From positions 4,169,930-4,233,929 of the forward strand of contig JAKSZT010054308.1 of NCBI GenBank assembly GCA_026826555.1: a stretch of 64,000 bases of DNA, read 5' to 3'. This document shows positions 47,642 through 58,206 of the stretch, piece after piece (the stretch's first letter is position 1; every line of letters starts with the position of its first letter). A program made the translations under genes and the position numbers. The stretch comes from Tolypeutes matacus (lineage: Eukaryota > Chordata > Mammalia > Cingulata > Chlamyphoridae). Below the pieces are notes generated by a model. That model had not been told where the DNA came from. It was given only the letters and a program-made list of their open reading frames with translations, and made no database searches.

Positions 47642-47726
47642 CTTATAGACCTCACTCTCCGTGGCATCAGGGAACTTCTCTGCTAGAGTCGTCTTTAGGA
47701 CCTTGGCCACATATCGCATCCCATAC
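47642..47726 (-). CDS. IQGAP3: IQGAP3 exon of the GRD, GC donor
   Basis: This 85-nt exon encodes Y-G-M-R-Y-V-A-K-V-L-K-T-T-L-A-E and ends T-E-S-E-V-Y-K. The acceptor is CCCCAG. The donor after AAG reads GCGAGT at 47636-47641, a GC-AG intron. Phases to both neighbours close only with this boundary. Confidence 0.94.
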
Positions 47727-48685
47727 CTGGGGACAAAGCAGTAGGCGCACTGTGGCTCTGCCCATCTCTCTCCACCAGAGCTCTGGCACGAGGGCCTGGC
47801 TGCCTCTCCAGCCCCCGGCTCAGCCACACCAGAGTTGGGCTCAAGCACTGTCCCTCCACTCTCCATAGCTGGCCACCTGCTGCCGTCCTCCAAACACCTC
47901 AGGGCCTGCCCTGTGTCAGAACCCAGGACTTGTCACACAGCCTCCAACCTGGCCTAAGAACCTCTTCTTTGCCTCTTCTAATCCACCCACCTTCCCCCAC
48001 AGAGGCATCTTTCTTTAGTCTATACCTTGGGTCTTTTGACACCCAAAGCCAAAATCCTGTCCCAGGAATCTCCAAGGCTGACGACCTTGTCAGCTATTAA
48101 GGAGCATTGTGAGGGGCCATGTCTAGGCTAGAGGCAGGGCCCAGGGAGAACAATGAACTGGGAGAAGCTGTAGCCTGTGTCCTGACATCACCATTAACCA
48201 GATATCATCCTAGGCTATTTCCTTCCCCTTTGTGATTGTTTCCTGGCCTGGAAAATGGGAATGACCATTCTTGTCCTCCTAATCTCATAGGGTTTTTGTG
48301 AGGATCAAATGAAATCATGTTTGTGAAAATAATCTGTAATGGTAGAGTGCTATTCAAAAGTACTAGATTTTATTCTTCTTCCTATTATGGATTGGTCACC
48401 TACAAATTTAATTAAATTTGCTTAAAAGCTATTTCCACTTCCTAGGGTACCCGAGATAGAAGTTTATAGCTTATTGTGTGATTTCCTTTATTTAGCCCGG
48501 AACCCTAAATGTGAACCCTTAATCCAGTTCTCCCGGTTTGGGGAGCTGGGTTATGAGCTCTGTGGGCTCCCCAGCATCCCCCCCTTGCCCTGTGCCTGTG
48601 CAGCAGTGAGCAACAGGAATGCTGGCCGGGGGAAAGCTGGATCTAGTGCTGACTGCCTTGGCAAGGTTTTCATTAATTTGCTTTT

Positions 48686-48911
48686 TATTTTTTCTTCCTG
48701 AGGTACCGGGGCTGGGGATTGAACCCTGGACCTCGTATGTGGGAAGCCAGCGCTGAACCCCTGAGCCACATTGGCTCTTCTGAGTTAGTTTTTTCGTTTG
48801 CTTGTTGTTTGTTTATTTTTGTTTTGTTTTTAGGAGGCACGAGGGATTAATCCTAGGACCTTCCTTGTGGGAAGCAGGTGCTCAACTGCTTGAGCTACAC
48901 CTGCTCCCCTT
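48686..48911 (-). mobile_element. Dimeric tRNA-derived SINE (copy 3) with about 10-bp target duplication
   Basis: It has the same monomer-linker-monomer plan as copies 1 and 2. ATTTGCTTTT flanks the whole dimer at 48676-48685 and 48912-48921. It has more substitutions than family A copies, so it is older. Confidence 0.83.
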
Positions 48912-48949
48912 ATTTGCTTTTCAAACAACATTTATTGACTAAATTTTTA

Positions 48950-49176
48950 TTTTTTATTTTTTATTTTATTTTATTTTTTTTTTTTTTAAGATTTTTTTTT
49001 TTTTAAAGATTTTATTTATTTATTCATTTATCACCCCCCTTGCTGCTTGTGCTCGCTGGGTCAGCTAACCACGCCGTGCGGGCGGGCTTGCCTTCACCAG
49101 GAGGCCCCGGGAACCGAACCCGGGGCCTCCCATATGGTAAACGGGAGCCCTACTGATTGAGCCACAGCCGCTTCCC
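48950..49176 (-). mobile_element. Young tRNA-derived SINE (family A) with 13-bp target duplication
   Basis: This is a third near-identical family A copy with a long T/A-rich tail. GACTAAATTTTTA is at 48937-48949 and 49177-49189. It lies only about 40 bp from the older dimer, in the same intron. Confidence 0.92.
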
Positions 49177-49750
49177 GACTAAATTTTTAAAATATCAATT
49201 CATGCACAACCTTAGTGAAAGGGCAAAAGTCTTGGTTTCAATCTGGCTCTGCCACTTACGGTTAGTATGATCTTGGGCAAATCATTAAACCTATGATCTT
49301 CAGTTTTCTAAACTGTAAAATGGGAATATCTTTGAGTTATGAGGATAAAATATATAATGATAATAATTGCAGTTAACATTTATTAAGCATTTGCCACATG
49401 CCGATTTCACTACATTTAATCCTCATAGCAAGTCTATGAAAGGAGATGACTATAAGAGTACTTTACCAGTTTGAAGCATTTCTTATTTTTTACTTTGAAG
49501 AGTCCTATTTTCCCTGTTTGCTCTCTGTCCCTGTCATCATTTTAGGTTCCAGGATGTCCTGATGGGCCCTACACAGACTCTGCGTGCTGTCTTCCAGCTC
49601 CACTCTAGCAGGGGTTTCACCTCTGAGCACCCTGGCTCCACTTCCCACCATGCCTTCCTCCCCTCAGGACTACAGTCCCCGCTCTGCACTCCCCAACGTC
49701 AGCCTGGCCCCCTTGAGATCCCCTGGTCAGCTGGGTTGGGGCTGTCTCAC

Positions 49751-49891
49751 GGAATTTGGTCCATAGATGAGATGATGGCTACAAGGAACTTTTCAGTCAT
49801 GGCAAGGAGGTTGCGGACGGAGATATCCAATCTTCTCTGGACCTCAGGGTGGCTCAAGGCCTGCTCTGGGGTGATGTCATAGGGGAGGTGG
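49751..49891 (-). CDS. IQGAP3: IQGAP3 exon of the GRD
   Basis: This 141-nt exon encodes H-L-P-Y-D-I-T-P-E-Q-A-L-S-H-P-E-V and ends I-I-S-S-M-D-Q-I-P with a split proline codon. The donor is GTGAGA and the acceptor is CCACAG. Confidence 0.96.
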
Positions 49892-50775
49892 CTGTGGGCA
49901 GAGAAAGACAGGGCATTGGCCAGAGCCCCCTCCCATAGCCTCCCTTCCCCATAGGGCCCCCCCTTAAACTCTTCATCTCACACCAGGATTTCACACAAAC
50001 CACAAACATGGTAAGAACAGCCCAGCATGCTAAAGGGGATTGGGCCAGAATGAAGGAAAGGGCTCTGAGAGGGCTGGAGAGATATGGATGGAAGGTGAAG
50101 AAGAAAGAATTGGAGTACCCTCAGGGAGGTGAAGGGGAGCAGGAACGAATGGAGAACCTAGAAGTCTGAGCAAACACCCCTAAGCAGAACAGGGAGGAAA
50201 TGGGTTTGGGGGGCCCCTGCATCTAGTTTGGCAATTGGGGCAGTAGGGAAGGCTGGATCAGGACCTAGTAGTCCCCCCACGAACAAGCCTCCTGTCTCAT
50301 CCAGAAGAGACACCGGCGCTGCCTGCTCTCCCCAGCAGCAAAATTTCCCTACTACGTGCCCATTAGTAATTCCCCCAATCTTTAAAGTCAACCTATTTCT
50401 CTATCTCATTTGCCTATTCTTCTGTAAATCTGAATATTCATCTATGCTCCTATCAATAAGGAGTCCATATCCCAACTCCCAGCAAAATTTGACTTAACAT
50501 TTGCAAGCACTGACACAACAATTAAGCAATTTGCATATTCATCTGTGCTTATTCTATGTTAAGCCCACCAGGTCTGCAGTCATTTACATCAGTTCCATGT
50601 TAGTTACCAGAGGGGGTCTAAAAGGCTACCTTATTTACTCCTACAGGGCTGGTGTCATATTTGCATAAATTAGCATGCTATTTACATCCCACCTTCAAAG
50701 CACACCCAAGCTTCCCTAGTGGAGCCCAAGATCACACTGATCAAAGACAACTCTCTCTCTGGCCTGTTCTCTCAC

Positions 50776-51000
50776 CTGCGCTGTCCTGTCTGGGCCTCAG
50801 TCTGGTTGATCCAGCTCTTGTAGAGGTGGACGGGGTCTGTGTGGACGTTGAGCATCTTGTCCTCCAGCACGTCCTGGATAACCTTGCCCAGGATCTCCCG
50901 CAGGGCACTCTGTCCTCGCCCATTACGGTAGAATCTCACCACCAGCCTCACCACTGTTGGGTTGCCTGTTACCACATCCTGGGGTTGCTCCACCTTTGAC
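50776..51000 (-). CDS. IQGAP3: IQGAP3 exon, start of the RasGAP-related domain (GRD)
   Basis: This 225-nt exon begins S-K-V-E-Q-P-Q-D-V-V-T-G-N-P-T-V-V and ends Q-T-E-A-Q-T-G-Q-R. The donor is GTGAGA. I chose the acceptor CCATAG (51001-51006) because it alone keeps the phase and the family sequence E-E-I-K-S-K-V. Its polypyrimidine tract is poor, and a better-looking acceptor lies 38 nt upstream. Confidence 0.92.
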
Positions 51001-51336
51001 CTATGGTTCAAGAGGTCATTGAAGCTGGTCTCCTGCTTCTGTGTAGGACAAATAGATGCTATTCTGTTTTAAGATTTGGGCTCTTAGAAGCCTGATCTGC
51101 TGTCCCCCTCTTAGGAATGTCCTGATGTCTCTATCTCATTCTTTGTGCTAACACTTCACACGTCTTCCCGTTTTGTCATTTCAAGAGATGTTTTACAGTT
51201 TCTCCATAAGAGGGAGGAAAAAGAGGTCTTCTGATTCCATTTCCTCAAATCTCAACCAATTGTCACCTTGTGAAGAAGCCAACATTGGCATCTCTTACCC
51301 ATTCTCATCCCATTCCTTTGCATCTGGAAAACCTAC

Positions 51337-51500
51337 TTGATTTCCTCCTGGAGAGCTGTCTTGAACAGCTGGAGCAGGAGATAGGCTTCTCGGCGGTTGG
51401 AGGCATAGCTATACAGAGTGAAGATCACCGACTCCATGAATTTGGTGGTTTTGTTCTGTGGCATCTGAAAGATCAGCTTGGCCAGGTAGATGGGTTGAGT
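51337..51500 (-). CDS. IQGAP3: IQGAP3 exon before the GRD
   Basis: This 164-nt exon encodes T-Q-P-I-Y-L-A-K-L-I-F-Q-M-P-Q-N-K-T-T-K and ends F-K-T-A-L-Q-E-E-I-K with a split lysine. The donor is GTAGGT and the acceptor is TTGCAG. Confidence 0.96.
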
Positions 51501-51789
51501 CTGCAAGCAATGGGGAAGACAGGAATGGCTGATAATGCGACTCAGGGACTAGTGATCAGATAAAGAAAGGCTTTCCTGATGGAAACTTGGAAAGGAGAAA
51601 GCACTGTCACTCTTTCCCAGGGTACAGAAAACAATTCCAGACAAACAGGGGAGGAGGTACTCTCTTTCCCTTGGGAGGAGGCATTAGGATTAGGGGAAAG
51701 GACAACTTGAATGAAGACAAAGGCACAGACATAAAGGCCCAGACCCTAAGGGATGGTGGAGACATCTCCTTCCAAAGTCCTCTGCTCAC

Positions 51790-51942
51790 CTGCAGCAGGT
51801 AGAAAAGGTGCTGGTATGCTTCTAGTTTCTGCCGTTTCTCTTTGCTCAGTGACTTTAATCCCTTCTGCTTGTCCAAAACCATCATATCTGACAACTGTTC
51901 CTTATTCTTCTTGGTCAGCTTCTTGCAGTGGGAGACCACCTC
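51790..51942 (-). CDS. IQGAP3: IQGAP3 exon (coiled helical linker)
   Basis: This 153-nt, 51-codon exon is phase 0. It starts E-V-V-S-H-C-K-K-L-T-K-K-N-K-E and ends A-Y-Q-H-L-F-Y-L-L-Q. The donor is GTGAGC and the acceptor is TTGCAG. It is strongly charged and helical. Confidence 0.96.
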
Positions 51943-52239
51943 CTGCAAGGGTTGGGGAGTGAGTGATACAACCAGCCCAGGCCAATACAAAGCACAGAAC
52001 ATATGGTCTAGGATCAGCGCCTCAGAGAGCAAAGGCTTTCTGCTATTCAAGGAATGAGTATGAGTGAGGGAATGTAAATGGTTCTGGGGTGAAGAAGGGC
52101 CCCTCCTATTGTCCTAAGACTCCACCTGGCACTTCTGCTCTTACAGAGGGGAGTCCCCAAAGAGAACTGGCTTGCCAGGCTGAGACACCATGTCTATTGG
52201 TTTTTGCCATTACTTCTTACTGAGCTGTTGTATATGTTT

Positions 52240-52333
52240 TTTGTTTTTTTTTTTACCGGGAGGTCCCGGGGATCGAACCCGGGTCCCTCCATATGGGAGA
52301 TGGACGCCCAACCAGTTGAGCCACATCCGACCC
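52240..52333 (-). mobile_element. tRNA-derived SINE (family B) with 15-bp target duplication
   Basis: This is a short monomer with an intact B box (GGGATCGAACCCGG on plus) and poly-T head. CTGTTGTATATGTTT is at 52225-52239 and 52334-52348. Confidence 0.9.
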
Positions 52334-52766
52334 CTGTTGTATATGTTTGAGGAAGAGATAACACTATCTCACTGCTCACCATCACTGCATATTTGTATGG
52401 TAATTTACAGTTTAAGGAGCTTTCATATCCATCTCTGCATATGGCCTGGTGAGGCAGGCATCTCATTATTCCCACTTTACTAATGAGGAAACAGACTCAG
52501 AGATTAAATGACCAGCTCACAGTCCCAACATTAGGAACTAGCAGAGCCAGGCATTCCAATTCTATGTCCAGTGCTCTTTCTACTATACACATGTCCCCAA
52601 AAAATAGCTTACTAGAAGGGCAGAGGGTCCCTGGGACAAAGACCTGAGCAGGGTTATAAAATCCATACATTTTAAAAAGATTTCCTTGGTGACCAGGGAA
52701 TGGCCAGCATCTCCTCTCCAGAGGTGGCTAGGTTTGCAGGAGGAGGTGGACCGGTGGACCCCTCAC

Positions 52767-52975
52767 CTGCAGGGTGATCCGGTTCTTTACTAGCAGGCCA
52801 ATCTTGATGTCCATGAGGTTGAGGTCCTGCTCCAGCTGCTGATTGGACCGGATCTTCCTGACCACCTCTTCCTGGAGCTTCAGCAGCTCTGCCTCAGCCA
52901 AGAAGTCCTGCTGGCTTTGATTCAAGAGGTGGGCAAATCTGCGTACCACGCTGAGAGGAGGGTGGGGCGCGTGGA
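52767..52975 (-). CDS. IQGAP3: IQGAP3 exon after the IQ motifs
   Basis: This 209-nt exon encodes H-A-P-H-P-P-L-S-V-V-R-R-F-A-H-L-L-N and ends L-V-K-N-R-I-T-L-Q. The acceptor GACAG (52976-52980) makes it join the IQ4 exon as M-L-V-H-A. A second AG at 52951-52952 would cut eight codons and break the frame. The donor is GTGAGG. Confidence 0.95.
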
Positions 52976-54578
52976 CTGTCAGGAAGGGAGCAGGCGTCCG
53001 GATTAGTCATGCCCTCAGAGGCCTCCTCGCTAGCTCCCTGCCCAGCTATCCCACTCTCAGTGCCCATTCTGCTTGAGGCCAGCAGGTCCCCAAACTCCAG
53101 TCCCCTTCTAACTGGTTCTGCTTGCAACTGGAAAGCAGTGGGCAGTCTGAGAGCTCCTTGTCTTATAACCAGATGTGGCCTAAGAGCTGTTCTTCCCCTG
53201 CCTCTGAGTCACCCCCCGTCTGGGACTATCCCACACCAAAGCCAGAGCCCCAGCTCCCTCTGATGGTTCCCCCAGGCCTCCCTCTTCTACCTCAATTTCC
53301 TCCCACTCCTGCTAGACCAACCTGCTTCCCATCCTTCATTCCAAGCTCATGTCCACCTATGTGAGCCTCCACAGCCCTGCTTGCTCTCATATAACCCTCC
53401 TCTGTCAGGAGTGTCGATACATGGGGGGAAGCATGGTAGAAGGGACGCTCAGCACACTTTATAATAGAGGGGAGGTCACAGCTAGATGATGATTCTCCTT
53501 GCCTTTGGAATCGGTATTTGAGCAGAGAAGCCTCTGAATTAAGCTATAGCGAATGATAACAAAACAACAACACAGGGTGTTATGGGCCAGACACTGTACT
53601 AAATGCTTTACATACGCAAAACAACCTTGTCAGGTCACTCTACTCTAACAATTCCATCTTACTAATGAGAAGGATGAGGGACAGAGAGGTTAAGGAACTT
53701 GCCCTAGGTTCCACAGCAAGTAATAAATGAAGGAGTCAGATTTAGAAGAGGAGTGAAACTAAACCCTGCACCTGAACGTCCCCAGTCCAGTAGGAGAACT
53801 AGACAAGACAAAGGTAAGACACGGTTCACTACACTGTGGTCAGATCTGAGAGGGATGAGCACAGGGCTCTTTGGAAGAACGAAAGTGGCCCACTCAGTCC
53901 CACATGCAAACTAGATTTTCCCAGCGGGGCTGAGGCCCACTGTGAGGTCTGTGGAAGGGAGGGGAGAGAGAGCAAACGTGGGCTGGTTGAGGGGGCTGCC
54001 AGAAGTCCTTCATGTCTGGTGCACGGTGCAGAGGGTGCAGTTGGTGAGGGGCAGGGGTGAGGGGCAACGAGAGGCTGGATCACAGAGAGGCTTGGAAGCC
54101 GTGGTGAGAAGATTGGGCTTTATCCTCAGGACAATGGGGTGCCCCCAACAGGTTTTAAGCAGGAGAGAGACGAGACCACCTGCACAAGTTTAACGGATCA
54201 ATCGGGCTACAGTATGGAGGATGGATCTTCGAGGAATGAAGAAGGGTGGGGTCTAAGACAACTGATGGCATCTTGGATTTGATGAAATGTAGTTTATTAA
54301 CTCATTTAATCCTCAAAATAACTCTACAAGATAGGTCCTCTCATTATCTCCACTTCATAAATGAAAACTGAGGCACTAGAGAAATGAAGTAACTTGCCTA
54401 GGGCCACAGAGCTAGTAAGTAGTGAGAGTCTGAGGTCAGCTTGGATGGCTAAGACATGGGAAGACAGAACTGGAAAGAACACGTTCTTCCAGAAAAACTA
54501 TAAACTGAAGAGAAGAAACATAAGATAAAGGGGACAGTGGGATGAGTACAACAGCAAGAGAGAAAAAAAGAAAGGGCC

Positions 54579-54689
54579 AGGATTGTGGATGTGGCCTAAG
54601 TGGTTGAGCGCTGGCTTCCCACATATGAAGCCCTGGGTTCAATCTCCGGCCCCAGTACCTCGAGGAAAAAAAAAAAAAAAAAAAAAAAA
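54579..54689 (+). mobile_element. tRNA-derived SINE monomer related to the dimers
   Basis: The monomer ATTGTGGATGTGGCC...CAGTACCTCGAGG is followed by a run of over 20 A. The flanks AAAGGGCCAG and AAAAGGCCAG suggest a target duplication. The sequence resembles one half of the dimeric SINEs, in single form. Confidence 0.8.
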
Positions 54690-55038
54690 GGCCAGACTGG
54701 GAAGAGGTGAGAAGGAGGAAAGAAAAAGCAGCTACCCTTCCAGAAGCAGATGGGCCCAAGTGTCCAATGGCCAGAGAAGGGACAGGCAGAGCCCCTGTGG
54801 CAAAGCAGGGGGAAGAGGGACCAAGCAGGTAAAGGAGGTAACTTCTGAGCTGTGTATTCAGCCTCAAGCCCAGACAGGAAAGGAGCCTACTTCTTCAGGA
54901 ACCTGGGAGCTGGGAGCAAACATGGAACTGGATCAACTTGGCAGCTTCAGAAAAAGGAAGAGGAGCCCGAAGGGCTGCACTTCTGGACTTTAAAGGACAG
55001 GGGAAAAGAGTCACCTAGAACGACTTCTCTAAGGCTTT

Positions 55039-55145
55039 GCCATTCTTTTTTTTTTTTTTTTTTTACCGGGAGGTCCCAGGGATCGATCCCAGGTCCCTCC
55101 ATATGGGAGACAGACGCCCAACCAGTTGAGCCACATCCACCCCCC
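55039..55145 (-). mobile_element. tRNA-derived SINE (family B) with 13-bp target duplication
   Basis: This is a short monomer with poly-T head. TCTCTAAGGCTTT is at 55026-55038 and 55146-55158. Confidence 0.88.
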
Positions 55146-55858
55146 TCTCTAAGGCTTTAAATGCATGCCCAACTAACTGGGAAACATGGGGCAGGAAGAT
55201 AAGGCTCCCCAAGTGCTTATCCTCGAATTCCTCGGAGGACACTCTGTGTGCTTTGCCTGGCTTTCTGTGTGGAGGTGGAAGAGTCATGGGCCAGGGATGA
55301 AGGGAAGCGGGAGAAGGCTGGAATTCTAGGCAGAAGCAAAAGATCCTTCCCTTTTGCTTTGGTGGTAGCACCAGGAAGAGTAGTTTATCTTAGATCCTCA
55401 CTAGAGGAGATCCCCCTGTGACCAGGCTAGCAGTTATTGGCAGTGGCCAGGGGCTTTGTTTCAATTCCTGTTCCCCATTCCTGCACAGACAGCTTGTGAC
55501 TACCTGCTCTTACCTGTTCTGTAGCCCCAAGAGGACTAGCTAGACCTGCCTGGTTGTGGGGTGATTCCCATTTCTCCCATCAAACTGGAAGAGTTCCCCA
55601 GGCAGGAAGACATTTCCTCATTCTTCCCCCGGCCCCAGGTCCTCAGGTACACTCAAGAGCCGGGACATCAGCTCTTGACTCAAAAAAGAACTCAAAAAAG
55701 CCAAATACCTTTTCTAGGGTCCCAATTACTAAGCTCTGGGATGGTGGAGGCTGCTGCGACTTTCTGCAGCTGACTGTTGAAAGCCACAAGGCTCGCACAG
55801 ACAGAGGAGGGAAAGCAGCCAGTCACTCCCACACACAAGGGGAGGCCGCACAGCTCAC

Positions 55859-55928
55859 CTAACATCCTGTAGTCACCCCGGGCTCTTCTGGCTCGGAAAA
55901 ATGCCTGGATCTTCACAATGGAGTTAAC
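55859..55928 (-). CDS. IQGAP3: IQGAP3 exon encoding IQ motif 4
   Basis: This 70-nt exon encodes V-N-S-I-V-K-I-Q-A-F-F-R-A-R-R-A-R-G-D-Y and R-M-L. The IQ core I-Q-A-F-F-R-A-R-R-A-R is calmodulin-binding. The donor is GTGAGC and the acceptor is GGCAG. Confidence 0.96.
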
Positions 55929-56027
55929 CTGCCATGAACACAGATGGGAAAGGGTCACTGGCTGCCATACTCTGGTCTCATGGGTAAAGGTTGGGTATAG
56001 GGGCAGGGGGAGCAGGATGACACTCAC

Positions 56028-56099
56028 ATTCTCCTGGAAGTAGCGCAGACGTCTCCGGTATCGCCTCCGAGCTGCCCATACCCGGGCCCAAGCCTGGAT
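56028..56099 (-). CDS. IQGAP3: IQGAP3 exon encoding IQ motif 3
   Basis: This 72-nt, 24-codon exon is phase 0. It begins I-Q-A-W-A-R-V-W-A-A-R-R-R-Y and ends Y-F-Q-E-N. The lysine and isoleucine before IQ come from the upstream exon. The donor is GTGAGT and the acceptor is CCCAG. Confidence 0.96.
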
Positions 56100-56249
56100 C
56101 TGGGAGAAGAGACACTGCCTCAGAGCTCAGACTGGAGGGTCCAGGCCATTTCAACCAACTTCAGAGGTCATGAAGAGGTGAAAGGATTAGAAATTGTTTT
56201 CAGAAGAGCCTTCTGAGAGACAGGAACCTGCCAAAACCACTATAGCTAC

Positions 56250-56333
56250 CTTGATCACAGCATCCACGTTTGCTTTTAAATACTGCAATCTTTCCAGATA
56301 AATCTTCCGTTGCCTGTGACCCCGCCAATGAGC
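56250..56333 (-). CDS. IQGAP3: IQGAP3 exon encoding IQ motif 2
   Basis: This 84-nt, 28-codon exon is phase 0. It starts A-H-W-R-G-H-R-Q-R-K-I-Y-L-E and ends N-V-D-A-V-I-K. The I-Q of this motif is the last pair of the upstream exon. The donor is GTAGCT and the acceptor is TGCAG. Confidence 0.96.
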
Positions 56334-57870
56334 CTGCATATCGGGAGAGAAAAAGAGGTAACCCTAGCTGGTTCCTGTTGACCTGAGAGGCTTGCAGGAA
56401 AAGCCTTGTGTGTGGTTCTTCAGGAAAGAGAAGGGAGCAGGCAAGCAAATGGAGGAGGGAAAACTGTTCCTGTTTTCAAAGAATTTCCAACTTCACAGGG
56501 GAGACCAAGCATCTGCCCAACCATGCCCCCTGCCATCTACCCTGGTCCCAGAGTATACACACACACATACAACCCCCCAGACACGTGCCATGCAACATAC
56601 TATCAAATATACACACCCACGCTCCCCAACACCTCCTCACAGAAACACAACTGTAAAATATAGGTTTAAAAGATATTAATAAAGTTGGTACTCACCAACT
56701 TCTTATACACCATATCACTCCAAAATATACTCATATGCCCATATACAGGCCACCCACGCACTATCACACACGCTGCCCTCCCTCACACATGCAGAGTGGC
56801 TAGGGAACAGTCTAGCAGTGGCCTCTCCCCGGGCTGGTCTGCTGCAAAGGGTCTACCTGACTTCCTCCTCCATAAATCACGTTCCCCTTGGCCTCTAAAA
56901 CACAAATCTTGTGGCTCCCTTCTACTTTGGTGTCCTTTCTAGGAACGTATCACCTCTCACCCTAAGCTTAGATGAGAGTCATTTTCCTAAAGAATCACTT
57001 GGACTATGTCTCTCCCCACCCCAAAATTTCCAGAAGTTCTCTCCCATATCCCTCCCCGCCCCCCTGCCATCTGACTTTCGGTGGTCTCCTGCCTTCTCCA
57101 GTCACATCAGATATTTCACTTTCTCCTAAACAAGCCTTATTTTTCTCTGGCCCTGAACCTGTTTTTCTTACCTCCAATCCCTAGTCTTACCTCTACCAGC
57201 TGAGCTCCTTCCTGTCCTTTAGGGTCATGTCACATATCTCCCCAGTGCTCAGGCCCTGTAGATACCCTACCACCATTGTCCTGGGTTGTGGGATTTAAGA
57301 TTATCCTCTCTGTCTTTCCAGTCCTTCCCTAAAGCCAGTTCTCCTGGTCAAGCTTTCCCCTAAGGCTTACACTGACCACTTTTGGAATAGGATGTAAAAG
57401 AGGCAACTTGGCACCATGATACCAGCTGTCTATCTCGGAAACCAGGGGGCAGGGAGTCCCATTTCCATGTCCCTCCTCCGCACCTCTCCATCTGTTCTCC
57501 AGGATCTCCTAGCATAACCTCTGGACAGTTGACTGTAGGGAAAGGCAGAGGGTCTCGCCTCTATTCCCAGCTCCCATGGCTCCTTCTTAAAGAGGAGGCC
57601 TCCCAATCTGGATTGGTCAGAATTCAGGCCCTTGATTAGAGTCCCATCCAGGGTCAGAGCTTTCAGAAGAGAGTAAAATCTCAGCACACTCAAGGGGCCT
57701 CCTTTCTAAATCTCACTTCCTCTATAGCTGAGGTGCAAGTGGCCTGAAGCTCCAGGCCACTTCTTCCTTTCTCTGTCTCCCAGGACCAAGGCCAGAGGCA
57801 ACACAGCTCTAGTAATAGTGGTGAATGCTCCCTCTGACTCCATCACATCTTAGTTTGGCTTTTCATCTCT

Positions 57871-57919
57871 TTATTTATTTATTTTATTTTATTTTATTTT
57901 ATTTTATTTTATTTTATTT
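57871..57919. repeat. (TTTTA)n microsatellite
   Basis: Tandem TTTTA and TTTA units form the expanded tail of the composite SINE. Confidence 0.9.
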
Positions 57920-58206
57920 ACCAGGAGGTCCCAGGGATTGAATCCAGGTCCCTCCATATGGGAGACGGACACCCAACCATTTTTTTTTTTTTTTTAAGAT
58001 TTTATTTTTATTGATTTATTTATCCCCCGCTTACTGTGTCCATTTGCTTTTGTGTTTTTCTGTGTCTGCTTGTCTCCCTTTGTTGAGTCATCTTGCTCAC
58101 CGCGCCACAGGGGCCGGCCTGCCTTCACCAGGAGGCCCCGGGAATCGAACCCGGGGCCTCCCATATGGTAAACGGGAGCCCAGCCAATTGAGCCACATCC
58201 ATCCCC
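57874..58206 (-). mobile_element. Composite of two tRNA-SINEs inside one target duplication
   Basis: A family B monomer (57920-57979) lacks its last 20 or so bases. It is followed by a T15 run and a longer SINE with a distinct tail (57980-58206). One 15-bp duplication, CTTTTCATCTCTTTA, brackets the whole at 57859-57873 and 58207-58221. The right end reads like a family B head. Confidence 0.8.

Larger units (their letters stand above)
47039..52766 (-). other. IQGAP3 introns within and before the GRD
   Basis: The introns over 300 bp are 47039-47641, 47727-49750, 49892-50775, 51001-51336 and 51943-52766. Four tRNA-SINEs sit in them. MIR-like relics lie near 47120-47220, 48240-48350 and 49230-49440. 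No additional exon is recognised. Confidence 0.7.

Noticed and set aside
51001..51038. Extra coding sequence K-Q-E-T-S-F-N-D-L-L-N-H-R before the IQGAP3 GRD exon
   Set aside because: It breaks the phase with the upstream exon and is absent from IQGAP family sequences; the acceptor at 51001 restores E-E-I-K-S-K-V.
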